Of a stretch of DNA of 34,446 nucleotides, positions 18,834 to 27,479 are shown piece after piece (the stretch's first letter is position 1; every line of letters begins with the position of its first letter). A model generated the notes under the pieces. That model was not told where the DNA came from, made no database searches, and saw only the letters and a program-made list of their open reading frames with translations. The DNA is from Pseudomonadota bacterium. Lineage in GTDB: Bacteria; Pseudomonadota; Alphaproteobacteria; Micropepsales; Micropepsaceae. The position numbers were made by a program, and so were the translations under genes. The stretch is from contig JANYBR010000505.1 in NCBI GenBank assembly GCA_025360685.1, positions 1 to 34,446 on the forward strand, written 5' to 3'.

Positions 18834-19130
18834 ATGTCCGTCGACGGCAAGTGGAATATCACGATCAAGTCGCCCATGGGCGCTCAGAAGGCGACTCTCG
18901 ACCTCAAAGCCAGTGGCAGCGCGCTAACCGGCACGCAGGCTGGTCAGCAGGGTTCGATGGCAATCGCAAACGGCAAGGCGGACGGCAACAACGTCTCCTG
19001 GTCGATCTCGATCACCTCGCCGATGCCGATGACCCTGGAACACAGCGGCACGGTCGATGGCGACAAGATTTCCGGCAACGTCAAGGCGGGCGCATTCGGC
19101 TCGTTCCCGTTCTCGGGCGCGCGCGCTTAA
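18834..19130 (+). CDS. Small beta-rich hypothetical protein
   Basis: 98 aa, preceded by AAGGAGGA ribosome-binding site and followed by an intrinsic terminator; alternating beta pattern MSVDGKWNITIKSPMGAQKATLDLKASGSALTGTQAGQQGSMAIANGKADGNNVSWSISI. Confidence 0.8.
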   Translation: MSVDGKWNITIKSPMGAQKATLDLKASGSALTGTQAGQQGSMAIANGKADGNNVSWSISITSPMPMTLEHSGTVDGDKISGNVKAGAFGSFPFSGARA

Positions 19131-19154
19131 GGCACGCTGCAATCGCATGGAATG

Positions 19155-19185
19155 AGGGCGGCCGATTCGCGCCGCCCTTTTTCTT
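19155..19185 (+). terminator. Rho-independent terminator
   Basis: AGGGCGGC-CGATTCGC-GCCGCCCT followed by TTTTCTTT, 25 bp after the stop of the 98-aa ORF. Confidence 0.85.
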
Positions 19186-19218
19186 TGCCGCTGTGATGCG
19201 CTAGATGGGCCCGCACGG

Positions 19219-19890
19219 ATGCAAGGCGATCGTTTGAGAATTCCGATCCATCGCGAAGGCTGGCGCTTCATCGCGCTGTTCGTTTTCACGAACGCCGCGC
19301 TGTTCTGGTTGTGGCAATGGGCCGGCATCGCGTTCCTGCCGCTCACCGTGTGGTGCATCGCTTTCTTCCGCGATCCCGAACGCACGCCACCAGATGGTGA
19401 GAATCTACTCGTCAGTCCTGCCGACGGGGTGCTGCTGCCGATCGTCGAAGCCGAGCCGCCCGCCGAACTCGACCTCGGCAGCCAAGCGCGAAGGCGGCTC
19501 TCGATCTTCATGAACGTCTTCGATGTGCATGTGAACCGCCTGCCGGTGAGCGGCGAAGTGATCGCGCTCGCCTACCGTCCCGGGCGTTTCATAAACGCAT
19601 CGTTCGACAAGGCCAGCCTGCACAATGAGCGCATGTCCTTGCGGATTCGCCCCACTGGGAGCGCCGATCCCGCCGCAGATTTGGCTGTGATCCAGATCGC
19701 CGGATTGGTAGCACGCCGTATTGTCTGCGACATCAAGGCAGGCGATCGGGTCCGGCGAGCGTCTCGTTTTGGCATGATCCGCTTCGGCAGCAGGCTGGAC
19801 GTCTATTTACCCCTTTCGGCGAAGATCGTGGTAAAAGAAGGATCTGTGACAAGGGCCGGCGAAACGGTCCTGGCGGAACTTCAAGGTTAG
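19219..19890 (+). CDS. psd: Phosphatidylserine decarboxylase
   Basis: FFRDPERTPP, SPADGVLLPIVE, FMNVFDVHVNRLPVSGEV, FGMIRFGSRLDVYLP (GS self-cleavage site). Confidence 0.95.
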   Translation: MQGDRLRIPIHREGWRFIALFVFTNAALFWLWQWAGIAFLPLTVWCIAFFRDPERTPPDGENLLVSPADGVLLPIVEAEPPAELDLGSQARRRLSIFMNVFDVHVNRLPVSGEVIALAYRPGRFINASFDKASLHNERMSLRIRPTGSADPAADLAVIQIAGLVARRIVCDIKAGDRVRRASRFGMIRFGSRLDVYLPLSAKIVVKEGSVTRAGETVLAELQG

Positions 19891-19898
19891 GCAGTTCA

Positions 19899-20678
19899 TT
19901 GGCTTATCGCAGGATGGATCGGCGGCGGATGGCCGAACGGCTCGAAGAGCTGTCGGTAGGCCGCGTGGTGCCAAGCGCGCTGACCCTTCTGGGTCTGTGC
20001 AGCGGCATCACCGCGATCCGCTTCGCGCTGGACGGCAACTGGCCGGCCGCAGTCGCCGCCATCATCTTCGCCATGCTGTTCGACATGCTCGACGGACGCG
20101 CGGCTCGATTCCTTGGCGCCGATACGCGCTTTGGCGCGCAACTCGACTCTCTGGCGGATCTGGTTTCGTTCGGCGTCGCGCCCGGCATTCTGGTCTTCAT
20201 GTGGAGCCTGTCGCGCATGGGCAATGCGGGCTGGGTGGCCGCGCTCATCTTCTGTGCCTGCAGCGCCATCCGCCTGGCGCGGTTCAATGTGCAGAGCGTG
20301 CGCGACGAAGGCTCGTCGCCCGCCAATCCGTATTTCACAGGCCTGCCCACACCGGCAGCGGCCGGTTTGTTGCTGCTGCCGATGCTGCTGAGCTTTCAGC
20401 TCGGCGGCGAGATATTCCGCAATCCACTCTTCAGTGGCGCGATGATTGCCATCTCGTCCTGTCTGATGGTCAGCCAGATCCCAACGCCATCCATCAAATA
20501 TATGCGTCCGGCGCGGCAGCACCGGCTGATCGTATGGGGATTCCTCGGATTGCTTGCCGGCTTCATGATCACATGGCCTTGGATCACCTTGACCGTCGGC
20601 ATGGTGATCTATCTTTCGTCGATCCCGTTCGGCATCGCGTTGCAGGCGAGGCGGCAAAGGGCCCACGCGCGGGACTAG
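19899..20678 (+). CDS. pssA: CDP-diacylglycerol--serine O-phosphatidyltransferase
   Basis: FDMLDGRAARFLGADTRFGAQLDSLADLVSFGVAPG matches the CDP-alcohol phosphatidyltransferase motif; 8 bp after psd; TTG start in the track, ATG alternative at about 19914. Confidence 0.95.
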   Translation: MAYRRMDRRRMAERLEELSVGRVVPSALTLLGLCSGITAIRFALDGNWPAAVAAIIFAMLFDMLDGRAARFLGADTRFGAQLDSLADLVSFGVAPGILVFMWSLSRMGNAGWVAALIFCACSAIRLARFNVQSVRDEGSSPANPYFTGLPTPAAAGLLLLPMLLSFQLGGEIFRNPLFSGAMIAISSCLMVSQIPTPSIKYMRPARQHRLIVWGFLGLLAGFMITWPWITLTVGMVIYLSSIPFGIALQARRQRAHARD

Positions 20679-21295
20679 GCTGGCGTGTGCCGCACGGCAC
20701 AAGGCGAGGTTGCGCTGCGATAGTCTGCGCCCCAACGCCGGTAGCCGAGCGTATCGATGTGAAACCGCAGGCCTTGATAGAATCCCAGGCCAACATGCGC
20801 GGCCTCTCCGAATCGCGCGTGCAGCCGGCAAACCGAGGCGATCAGTGTCGAGCGTTCAATCGTTCTGAGCGGTGTCAGGTCGAGAGCGAAATAGAGCGCA
20901 TGTGCGCTGTGCGCGGCGCCGCCGGCGCAAGCGTTGAGGCTGGGGCTGCGATAACCCGAAACCGCTGCAACCGGTCCCAGCGCGGGCACGACATATGCCG
21001 CGATAAACCGCAACGTCGGCACGACATTTTTCCACAGCGCGCGCGGCGGCATGCTGTAAGGCCAAGCGCTGCAGTCGCGCCACGAGGTCGCATTGAGTAG
21101 CAATTGCGAGACGGGCAAGATGCCGTTCACGCCCTGTTGCTTCAAATACGCCTCGAATGCGTCGACCTCGCGAGCCCTTCCGTCTTCGGCTTGCGCCCAG
21201 CGCGAGAATGCAGCGTCCGCCGGCTCCGCCCACGCTGGCGCAAGCCCGGCAAATATGCCGAAGAGAAAAATGAACGCGGCAACGCGCATGCACAC
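20675..21295 (-). CDS. Secreted D-Ala-D-Ala carboxypeptidase/M15_3-type peptidase
   Basis: Signal peptide MRVAAFIFLFGIFAGLAPAWA; VSGYRSPSLNACAGGAAHSAHALYFALDLTP resembles M15_3 metal-binding region. Confidence 0.75.
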   Translation of the reverse strand: MCMRVAAFIFLFGIFAGLAPAWAEPADAAFSRWAQAEDGRAREVDAFEAYLKQQGVNGILPVSQLLLNATSWRDCSAWPYSMPPRALWKNVVPTLRFIAAYVVPALGPVAAVSGYRSPSLNACAGGAAHSAHALYFALDLTPLRTIERSTLIASVCRLHARFGEAAHVGLGFYQGLRFHIDTLGYRRWGADYRSATSPCAVRHTPA

Positions 21296-21363
21296 CTCGG
21301 TACCAGGAATGCGACAGCAATCAGGCTTTTGTTAGCCGGTTTCCGCTGCTCGCGCGCGTGCCA

Positions 21364-21840
21364 TTACGACGTCTGTTTCAACACTTCGTCGAGTCTGATG
21401 CCAAGTTTTTCCAGCATCGCCACCAGCATGTCGTTCTGGCGTTCAAGATGCAGCATGATCGTCTCGATCTCAGCCTCGGCCTTGATGTTGACGTCCAGGT
21501 CGTGCACGGCGCGTGCTTCGGATTGGCGGCCCTGAATGTTCTGGCCGATCATCAAGAGCGGCATCAACAGGATCTGGATCATGTTGGAAATGAACAGCCA
21601 GAACACAAAACCCATCGGCGGATCGAACTGAAGCCGCGGCGGCGCGAGGAAATTCCAGCCCAGCCAGAATATGGTCCAGGCCAGGATGGCGAGGAAGAAC
21701 GCCATGGTGCCGACATGCTCGGTGATCCACACTGCGAGCCTTTCGAGCTGGCCCATCTCCGCCTTGATCTCGGCGAACGAATTTCGCAAGGGGTGCGCTC
21801 GGCGGATTTCAGCAAGCTTTGCGAGCGATGACTGAGCCAT
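21364..21840 (-). CDS. DUF1003-family membrane protein
   Basis: ITEHVGTMAFFLAILAWTIFWLGWNF..., FWLFISNMIQILLMPLLMIGQNIQGRQSEARAVHDLDVNIKAEAEIE. Start chosen at MAQSSLAKL. Confidence 0.88.
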   Translation of the reverse strand: MAQSSLAKLAEIRRAHPLRNSFAEIKAEMGQLERLAVWITEHVGTMAFFLAILAWTIFWLGWNFLAPPRLQFDPPMGFVFWLFISNMIQILLMPLLMIGQNIQGRQSEARAVHDLDVNIKAEAEIETIMLHLERQNDMLVAMLEKLGIRLDEVLKQTS

Positions 21841-21912
21841 CTTCAAATCCTCCACAAGTTTCAAATTAGACCCGAGTCTGCACTTCCGGCAGCAACGCCG
21901 GCGGACGGCAAG

Positions 21913-22479
21913 CTACGCCGCATACGCCGATGCCAGCAGCACCAGACCGACAGCGCCGAACGCCAACGCCGAGAACCACAGCCAATGCCGCCGCGTGATG
22001 ATCGCGACCGTCGACATGGCAATGCCGATCTCAAATAGCGTGGCGCTGCCGGTCAGCCAGTGATGGCGGTTCTCGTGCGCCGAGCTGGCCGCCAGCAGGC
22101 GGTCACGATCGGCTTCATCGGCGGCGGCGTCTTTGCGAATCTTCGACTGCTTGTCGATATTCTCCCGTTCGGTCTTGCGATAGCGCTCGGCGTTCGGATC
22201 GCCGCGATCGGCTGCAATGCCGTAGAGGTGCTTTTTCAGGCTGTCGGCCTGGTACTCGGCCCAGGCATCCGTGGCGCGGTCCTGCGCCAGCACCGCCTCG
22301 CTGGTCGAGTTCAGTGCCCGGCCGCCCTCCACTGTTTCCAGACTGCCGGACACCGCGGCGAGAACTGCCAGCACCGCGACCGAAATCGCAATGCGCGAAA
22401 TGAAGGGATCGCCCGCATGCGCCGCGTGCTGGGCGTGTTCGGTGTGTTCGTGAGCATCCAATGCCGTGTTGCGAGACAT
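21913..22479 (-). CDS. DUF4337-family membrane protein
   Basis: ISVAVLAVLAAVSGSLETVEGGRALNSTSEAVLAQDRATDAWAEYQADSLKKHLY and C-terminal TM segments. Confidence 0.8.
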   Translation of the reverse strand: MSRNTALDAHEHTEHAQHAAHAGDPFISRIAISVAVLAVLAAVSGSLETVEGGRALNSTSEAVLAQDRATDAWAEYQADSLKKHLYGIAADRGDPNAERYRKTERENIDKQSKIRKDAAADEADRDRLLAASSAHENRHHWLTGSATLFEIGIAMSTVAIITRRHWLWFSALAFGAVGLVLLASAYAA

Positions 22480-22505
22480 TCACTTCCCCAAGATCGCCAG
22501 ACCGT

Positions 22506-23720
22506 TCAGCCCGCCCCGCGCAGGAACCGGTCCGCGATGGCGGCGTGCATGGCGATGCCGTTGGCCATCGCCGCTTCGTCCATCATCATGCGGTTGGAGT
22601 GACAGGCATGGGCGTGGTGGTGCGCCACGCCCTCTGGCGCAACGCCGAGAAATACCATGCAGCCCGGGAGCCGTTGCAGCACATAGGAGAAGTCCTCCGC
22701 GCCCATGATCGGCGCCGGCATCTTGAGAAAGCCGCGCGCACCGAAAAGATCCTGCGCCACGTTCTGCGCGAAGCCGACGAACTTGTCGTCATTGATCGTT
22801 ACCGGATAACCCGGAGTGAGCGTGACATTGGCTTCGACGCCGTGCGCCCGGGCGATGTTGCTGGCGATGCGCTCGATGCCCTCGCGCGCCGTGGCCCGGC
22901 TCTTCTCGGAGAAACTGCGCAATGTGCCGAGCAGTCTGGCGCTTTCCGGAATGACGTTGCCGGTCGTGCCGGCATCGATCTTGGTGATCGACAGGACAAC
23001 CGGATCGAACGCCTCGACCCTGCGCGTCACCAGGCTTTGCAATGCGGTGACGATCTCGCAGGCGACCGGGATCGGATCGAGCGTATAATGCGGCTGCGAG
23101 GCATGTCCGCCCTTGCCCATGATTTCGATGTGGATCGTGTCGGTGGCCGCCATCAGCGGACCGGAGCGCGAGGCAATGACACCCGTGGGAATATTGGGCG
23201 AGATGTGGATGGCGAACGCAGCGGACGGCGCCGGCGCCGCATCGAGCATGCCTTCCTCGATCACGAAGCGCGCGCCGGCATAACCTTCCTCGCCGGTTTG
23301 GAACAGGAATTTCACGTTGCCGTTCAGCCGCTCGCGGTTCTTGTGCAGCAGATGCACCGCGCCCACCAGCATGGCCGTGTGCGAATCGTGGCCGCAGGCA
23401 TGCATGCGGTTTTCATGCTGCGACTTGAACTCGACGTCGGTGTCCTCCGGCATCGGCAGCGCATCCATGTCGCCGCGGAGCAAAATTGTCGGGCCCTGCT
23501 GCGCGCCGCGTAATGTAACGACCAGGCTTGAGGTGGTCTTGCCCTCGACGATCTCGACATCGAGTCCGGCCAGCGCCTCGCGCGTGCGGCGGGTGGTTTC
23601 GGGCAGATGCAGGCCAAGCTCGGGAAACTTGTGCAGCTCGCGCCGCAATTCCACGACCATCGGCATCATCGCATTCGCGCCTTCGCGCCAGAAGGTCAGA
23701 TCGTCCGCCGGTTTGTCCAT
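22506..23720 (-). CDS. M20-family amidohydrolase (hippurate hydrolase-like)
   Basis: RRELHKFPELGLHLPETT, RGDMDALPMPEDTD, MHACGHDSHTAMLVGA, PIMGAEDFSYVLQ. Start chosen at MDKPADDLTF. Confidence 0.93.
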   Translation of the reverse strand: MDKPADDLTFWREGANAMMPMVVELRRELHKFPELGLHLPETTRRTREALAGLDVEIVEGKTTSSLVVTLRGAQQGPTILLRGDMDALPMPEDTDVEFKSQHENRMHACGHDSHTAMLVGAVHLLHKNRERLNGNVKFLFQTGEEGYAGARFVIEEGMLDAAPAPSAAFAIHISPNIPTGVIASRSGPLMAATDTIHIEIMGKGGHASQPHYTLDPIPVACEIVTALQSLVTRRVEAFDPVVLSITKIDAGTTGNVIPESARLLGTLRSFSEKSRATAREGIERIASNIARAHGVEANVTLTPGYPVTINDDKFVGFAQNVAQDLFGARGFLKMPAPIMGAEDFSYVLQRLPGCMVFLGVAPEGVAHHHAHACHSNRMMMDEAAMANGIAMHAAIADRFLRGAG

Positions 23721-23781
23721 CGCTTTACCCCTTAGTCCGTTCAAGTGTGTCAATGGCTGCCGCTGCCGTCCATAGACCGCA

Positions 23782-25341
23782 TCACAGAACCACTTCGATC
23801 AGTCGCGGACCGGTATGGCGTATCGCGGACTCGAACTGGCTTTCGAAGTCGCGGATGTTCGTCGCGCGCGAGGCTTCCACGCCCATGCCACTGGCAAGCT
23901 TGACCCAGTCCAGTTCGGGATTGTGCAGATCCAGCATCGAAAGCGCCTTCGGACCCGGATTGCCGGCACCCACGCGTGCCAGCTCGATGTTGAGGATCGC
24001 ATAGGAACGGTTGGCGAAGATGACGGTCGTGACGTCCAGCTTCTCGCGCGCCTGGGTCCACAGCGCCTGCAAGGTGTACATCGCACCGCCATCGCCGTGC
24101 ACGCACACGACCTTGCGGCGCGGCGCGGCCACTGCGGCGCCCGTAGCCACCGGCAGGCCCTGGCCGATCGAGCCGCCGGTCAGGCCGAGCTGATCGTGCG
24201 GCACCGCCGTCATGGTGGCAAGCGCCGTGCCCGCGCCCGATGTCGCCGCTTCGTCCGAGAGAATCGCGCCTTCCGGCATGTGACGCGCGATGACCTGGCC
24301 GATGGTGAACTGGTCGAACTTGTCGGAAATCGATTCCGGTTTTTTCAGCGGCGCAACGCTGACCGGTTCCTTCGGCGCACCGAGCGCTTCGGCCAACGCT
24401 TCAAGCGCGGCCACGCCATCTTCATGCGCGTGCGCGAGATAATGCACTTTCGTCGCGGCCTGGAGCCCGTAGCTTGGCTTGCCCGGATAGGCGAAGAACG
24501 ACACGGGCGGCTTGCTGCCGACGAGAATAAGCTGCTCGGTGTCCTGGAAGAATTCGACGATCTGTTCGGCGAAATAGGGCACACGCTCGAGTCGCACCCG
24601 CCCCGCGCCGCGCTGCAGCCGTGCGATGAACGTATCGCAGGCAATCCGCGCGCCGGACTTCGCCGCGATGCGGCCTGCAGCGTTAAGGCCGCGTTCCTTC
24701 AGCACAGCGCCGCGCATCAGGATCGTGGTGCGCTTGCCGTTCTTCAGTGCCTGCGCCACCCGATCGATCGCCTCGCCCAATACCGTAGCCGGCATGGGAC
24801 GTGGCAGCGCGGGCGACGGACCGTCGGCGTCATTCCATGCGGTGTCGGCCGGAAGAATGAGCGTCGCGATCTGCCCCGGCGGAGAGAACGCCGCCTGCAC
24901 CGCGCGCGCGCCGTCGGCCGCCACGGTCAGCGCGCTCGGCGAGGAGTGCACCCAGGCCGACACCGGCCGGGCGAATCCGGCGATGTCGGAAGCGAGCGGC
25001 GCGTCATACTGCGCATGATAGGTCGCGTGATCGCCGACGATGTTGACGATCGGCGTGGCAGCGCGGCGTGCATTGTGGAGATTGGCCAGGCCGTTGGCGA
25101 GGCCGGGGCCCAGATGCAGCAAGGTACAGGCCGGTTTCTCAGCCATGCGGCCATAGCCGTCCGCCATACCGGTCACGGCGCCTTCGAACAGGCCCAGCAC
25201 CGCGCGCATGCCGTCGACACGGTCGAGCGCGGCGACGAAATGCATTTCAGACGTTCCCGGATTGGAGAAACAGACTTCCACCCCGCTTGCCACCAGGGTG
25301 CGGACCAGACTCTCCGCGCCGTTCATCTTCGTCTCCGCCAT
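23782..25341 (-). CDS. Thiamine-diphosphate-dependent acetolactate synthase large-subunit-like protein
   Basis: VCFSNPGTSEMHFVAALD, HLGPGLANGLANLHNARRA, GDGGAMYTLQALWTQAREKLDVTTVIFANRSYAIL (ThDP-binding GDG...N motif). Confidence 0.9.
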   Translation of the reverse strand: MAETKMNGAESLVRTLVASGVEVCFSNPGTSEMHFVAALDRVDGMRAVLGLFEGAVTGMADGYGRMAEKPACTLLHLGPGLANGLANLHNARRAATPIVNIVGDHATYHAQYDAPLASDIAGFARPVSAWVHSSPSALTVAADGARAVQAAFSPPGQIATLILPADTAWNDADGPSPALPRPMPATVLGEAIDRVAQALKNGKRTTILMRGAVLKERGLNAAGRIAAKSGARIACDTFIARLQRGAGRVRLERVPYFAEQIVEFFQDTEQLILVGSKPPVSFFAYPGKPSYGLQAATKVHYLAHAHEDGVAALEALAEALGAPKEPVSVAPLKKPESISDKFDQFTIGQVIARHMPEGAILSDEAATSGAGTALATMTAVPHDQLGLTGGSIGQGLPVATGAAVAAPRRKVVCVHGDGGAMYTLQALWTQAREKLDVTTVIFANRSYAILNIELARVGAGNPGPKALSMLDLHNPELDWVKLASGMGVEASRATNIRDFESQFESAIRHTGPRLIEVVL

Positions 25342-25462
25342 CCTGCTCCCCTGAAACTGCCGGTTTGATCGGCTATTCTAACCATGAAAACCGGCTTTGC
25401 GCCTCTTGCCAGCGTACGCCACTGCCGCACCGCTTGACTCAGCGCCGGGCCGGCTGTATTAA

Positions 25463-25488
25463 ACCAATTAGTTATTTAAACGATTGGT
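25463..25488. promoter_or_regulatory. Probable ArsR-family operator abutting the ArsR start codon
   Basis: ACCAATTAGTTATTTAAACGATTGGT: ACCAAT / ATTGGT inverted termini (26 bp) ending 3 bp before the ATG at 25492. Confidence 0.6.
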
Positions 25489-25491
25489 GTA

Positions 25492-25842
25492 ATGCCGGCA
25501 GATCATCTGAGCGCAACGTTCGCAGCACTTGCCGATCCCACGCGGCGGGCGATCCTGGCGCGGCTCGTGCTGGGTGAGACATCGGTAGGCGAGCTCGCCG
25601 AGCCGTTCGACATGAGCCTTCCGGCGGTCTCCAAGCATCTGAAGGTTCTGCAGCATGCCGGCCTGATTACGCGCAGCCGTGAGGCGCAGTGGCGGCCGTG
25701 CAAGCTCGAGCCCGAGGCGCTCAAGGACATCGATCTGTGGCTGGAGGACTATCGCCGCCTGTGGAGCGAGCGCTTCGACCGCCTCGACGATTATCTGAAG
25801 AAACTGCAAGCCAAGGGGAAGAAACGTGGCCGAAAAAAGTAA
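25492..25842 (+). CDS. ArsR-family transcriptional regulator
   Basis: LSATFAALADPTRRAILARLVLGETSVGELAEPFDMSLPAVSKHLKVLQHAGLITRSREAQWR winged HTH. Confidence 0.95.
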   Translation: MPADHLSATFAALADPTRRAILARLVLGETSVGELAEPFDMSLPAVSKHLKVLQHAGLITRSREAQWRPCKLEPEALKDIDLWLEDYRRLWSERFDRLDDYLKKLQAKGKKRGRKK

Positions 25843-26302
25843 AGGCATCGTGGCCCCGGGCGAGCCGACCATCGTCATCACGCGAACCGTCGATGCGCCG
25901 CGCGCGCTGGTGTGGAAAGCCTGGACCGACCCCGAGCATATCGCGCACTGGTGGGGACCCAACGGCTTTACCAACACGATCCATTCCATGGATGTGAAGC
26001 CCGGCGGAGAATGGCGCTTCATCATGCACGGTCCGGACGGAACGAACTATCCCACCAGGGTCGTCTATCGCGAGGTCGTGAAGCCGGAACGGCTTGTCTA
26101 TGATCTCAGCGGCGAGGGTGAGGGCGACATGCACACATTCCGCGCCACAGTCACGTTCGCCGAGCACGAGGGAAAGACGCAAATCAGGATGGCGAGCCGG
26201 TTCCCGTCGGTCGCGGAGCGCGACGCTGTCCTGAAATTCGGCGCCGTCGAAGGCGGTGAGCAGACCTTGGACCGCCTTGCCGCCTATCTGCCCAAAGTTT
26301 GA
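25826..26302 (+). CDS. SRPBCC (AHSA1-like) protein 1
   Basis: VDAPRALVWKAWTDPEHIAHWWGPNGFTNTIHSMDVKPGGEWRFIMHGPDG; GTG start overlapping the ArsR gene. Confidence 0.93.
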   Translation: MAEKSKGIVAPGEPTIVITRTVDAPRALVWKAWTDPEHIAHWWGPNGFTNTIHSMDVKPGGEWRFIMHGPDGTNYPTRVVYREVVKPERLVYDLSGEGEGDMHTFRATVTFAEHEGKTQIRMASRFPSVAERDAVLKFGAVEGGEQTLDRLAAYLPKV

Positions 26303-26316
26303 TCGAGGAGAATGCC

Positions 26317-26826
26317 ATGTCCGAACACACGCCGCCGACATTCAACCTGTCCCGGAACTTCGATGCGCCCCGCGCGCTGGTGTGGAAGGTGTACACGGAT
26401 GTCGAACATCTGGCGAAGTGGTGGGGACCGAAGGGCTTCACCTGGCTCCGCGGCTCCCTCGATCTGAAACCGGGCGGCGTCTTTCACTACGGCATGCGCG
26501 CGCCGACGGGACAGGAGATGTGGGGCAAGTTTGTCTATCGCGAGATCAAGGCCCCAGAGCGAATCGTTTTCGTGAATTCCTTCTCCGACGAGAAGGGCGG
26601 CACTGTGCGTGCGCCCTTCAATCCCAACTGGCCGCTGGAGGTGCTCAACACGATCACCTTCTCCGAGACCGGCGGTAAGACCGTGCTGGCCATGACCGGC
26701 TCACCCTTCAACGCCACCCAAGCGGAGCGCGACGCGTTTGAATCGATGCGCCCATCGCTCGACCAGGGCTTCAAGGGAACCCTGGATCAGCTCGCCGAGC
26801 ATCTGGCAACCATTCAGAAAAAGTGA
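26317..26826 (+). CDS. SRPBCC (AHSA1-like) protein 2
   Basis: FDAPRALVWKVYTDVEHLAKWWGPKGFTWLRGSLDLKPGGVFHYGMRAPTG; tandem paralog of the preceding CDS. Confidence 0.93.
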   Translation: MSEHTPPTFNLSRNFDAPRALVWKVYTDVEHLAKWWGPKGFTWLRGSLDLKPGGVFHYGMRAPTGQEMWGKFVYREIKAPERIVFVNSFSDEKGGTVRAPFNPNWPLEVLNTITFSETGGKTVLAMTGSPFNATQAERDAFESMRPSLDQGFKGTLDQLAEHLATIQKK

Positions 26827-26843
26827 GGGAGGAACCTTCCGAC

Positions 26844-27470
26844 ATGTCCAGATTTGCACCAATTCTGCTACTGCTTTCTGCGATGTCGCAAGCAGCCTAT
26901 GCAGAAACTGCCACCGATACGCCACCACCTGGACCCATCCCGCACGGTCACAAGAATATCGCCATTGCGCCGGCTGGCACTTACACGCTCGATCCCAATC
27001 ATCTGGGCATCATCGCGCGGGTTTCGCATCTCGGCTTCTCACGCAGCATCTTCCGCTTTGAGCGCGGCAGCGCCACGTTGAGCTGGGATCCCAAAGCGCC
27101 GGCGCGAGCGACGCTCAGGGCAACTGTTGAGACCGATTCGATCACCACAAATGTCGCCGGCTTTGCCGTAGAGCTGGCCAGTGCAAAATATCTGAATGCC
27201 GCGCTCTATCCGCAAGCGACCTTCGTCTCCAGCGCATTTCATCAGCGAGATGCTACCCATGGCACGGTCGAAGGCACCTTCACCTTGATGGGAAAATCCG
27301 TGCCGGCGACGTTCAAGGTCGCGTTAATCGGCGCCGGACCGTTCTATGGCCATGATGTCATTGGCGTGCATGCCGAAACGGCGATCAATCCCACGGATTT
27401 CGGCTTGTCGCCGGTATTCGACGAGCCGATCGAATTGGTGATCGACTCCGAATTCGACCGCGCGCCCTGA
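26844..27470 (+). CDS. YceI-family periplasmic lipid-binding-like protein
   Basis: Signal peptide MSRFAPILLLLSAMSQAAYA; GTYTLDPNHLGIIARVSHLGFSRSIFRFERGSATLSWDP typical YceI. Confidence 0.92.
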   Translation: MSRFAPILLLLSAMSQAAYAETATDTPPPGPIPHGHKNIAIAPAGTYTLDPNHLGIIARVSHLGFSRSIFRFERGSATLSWDPKAPARATLRATVETDSITTNVAGFAVELASAKYLNAALYPQATFVSSAFHQRDATHGTVEGTFTLMGKSVPATFKVALIGAGPFYGHDVIGVHAETAINPTDFGLSPVFDEPIELVIDSEFDRAP

Positions 27471-27479
27471 GCCGATGGG

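Noticed and set aside
23815-25368. 517-aa plus-strand ORF
   Set aside because: Antisense to the ThDP enzyme gene; composition typical of a shadow ORF.
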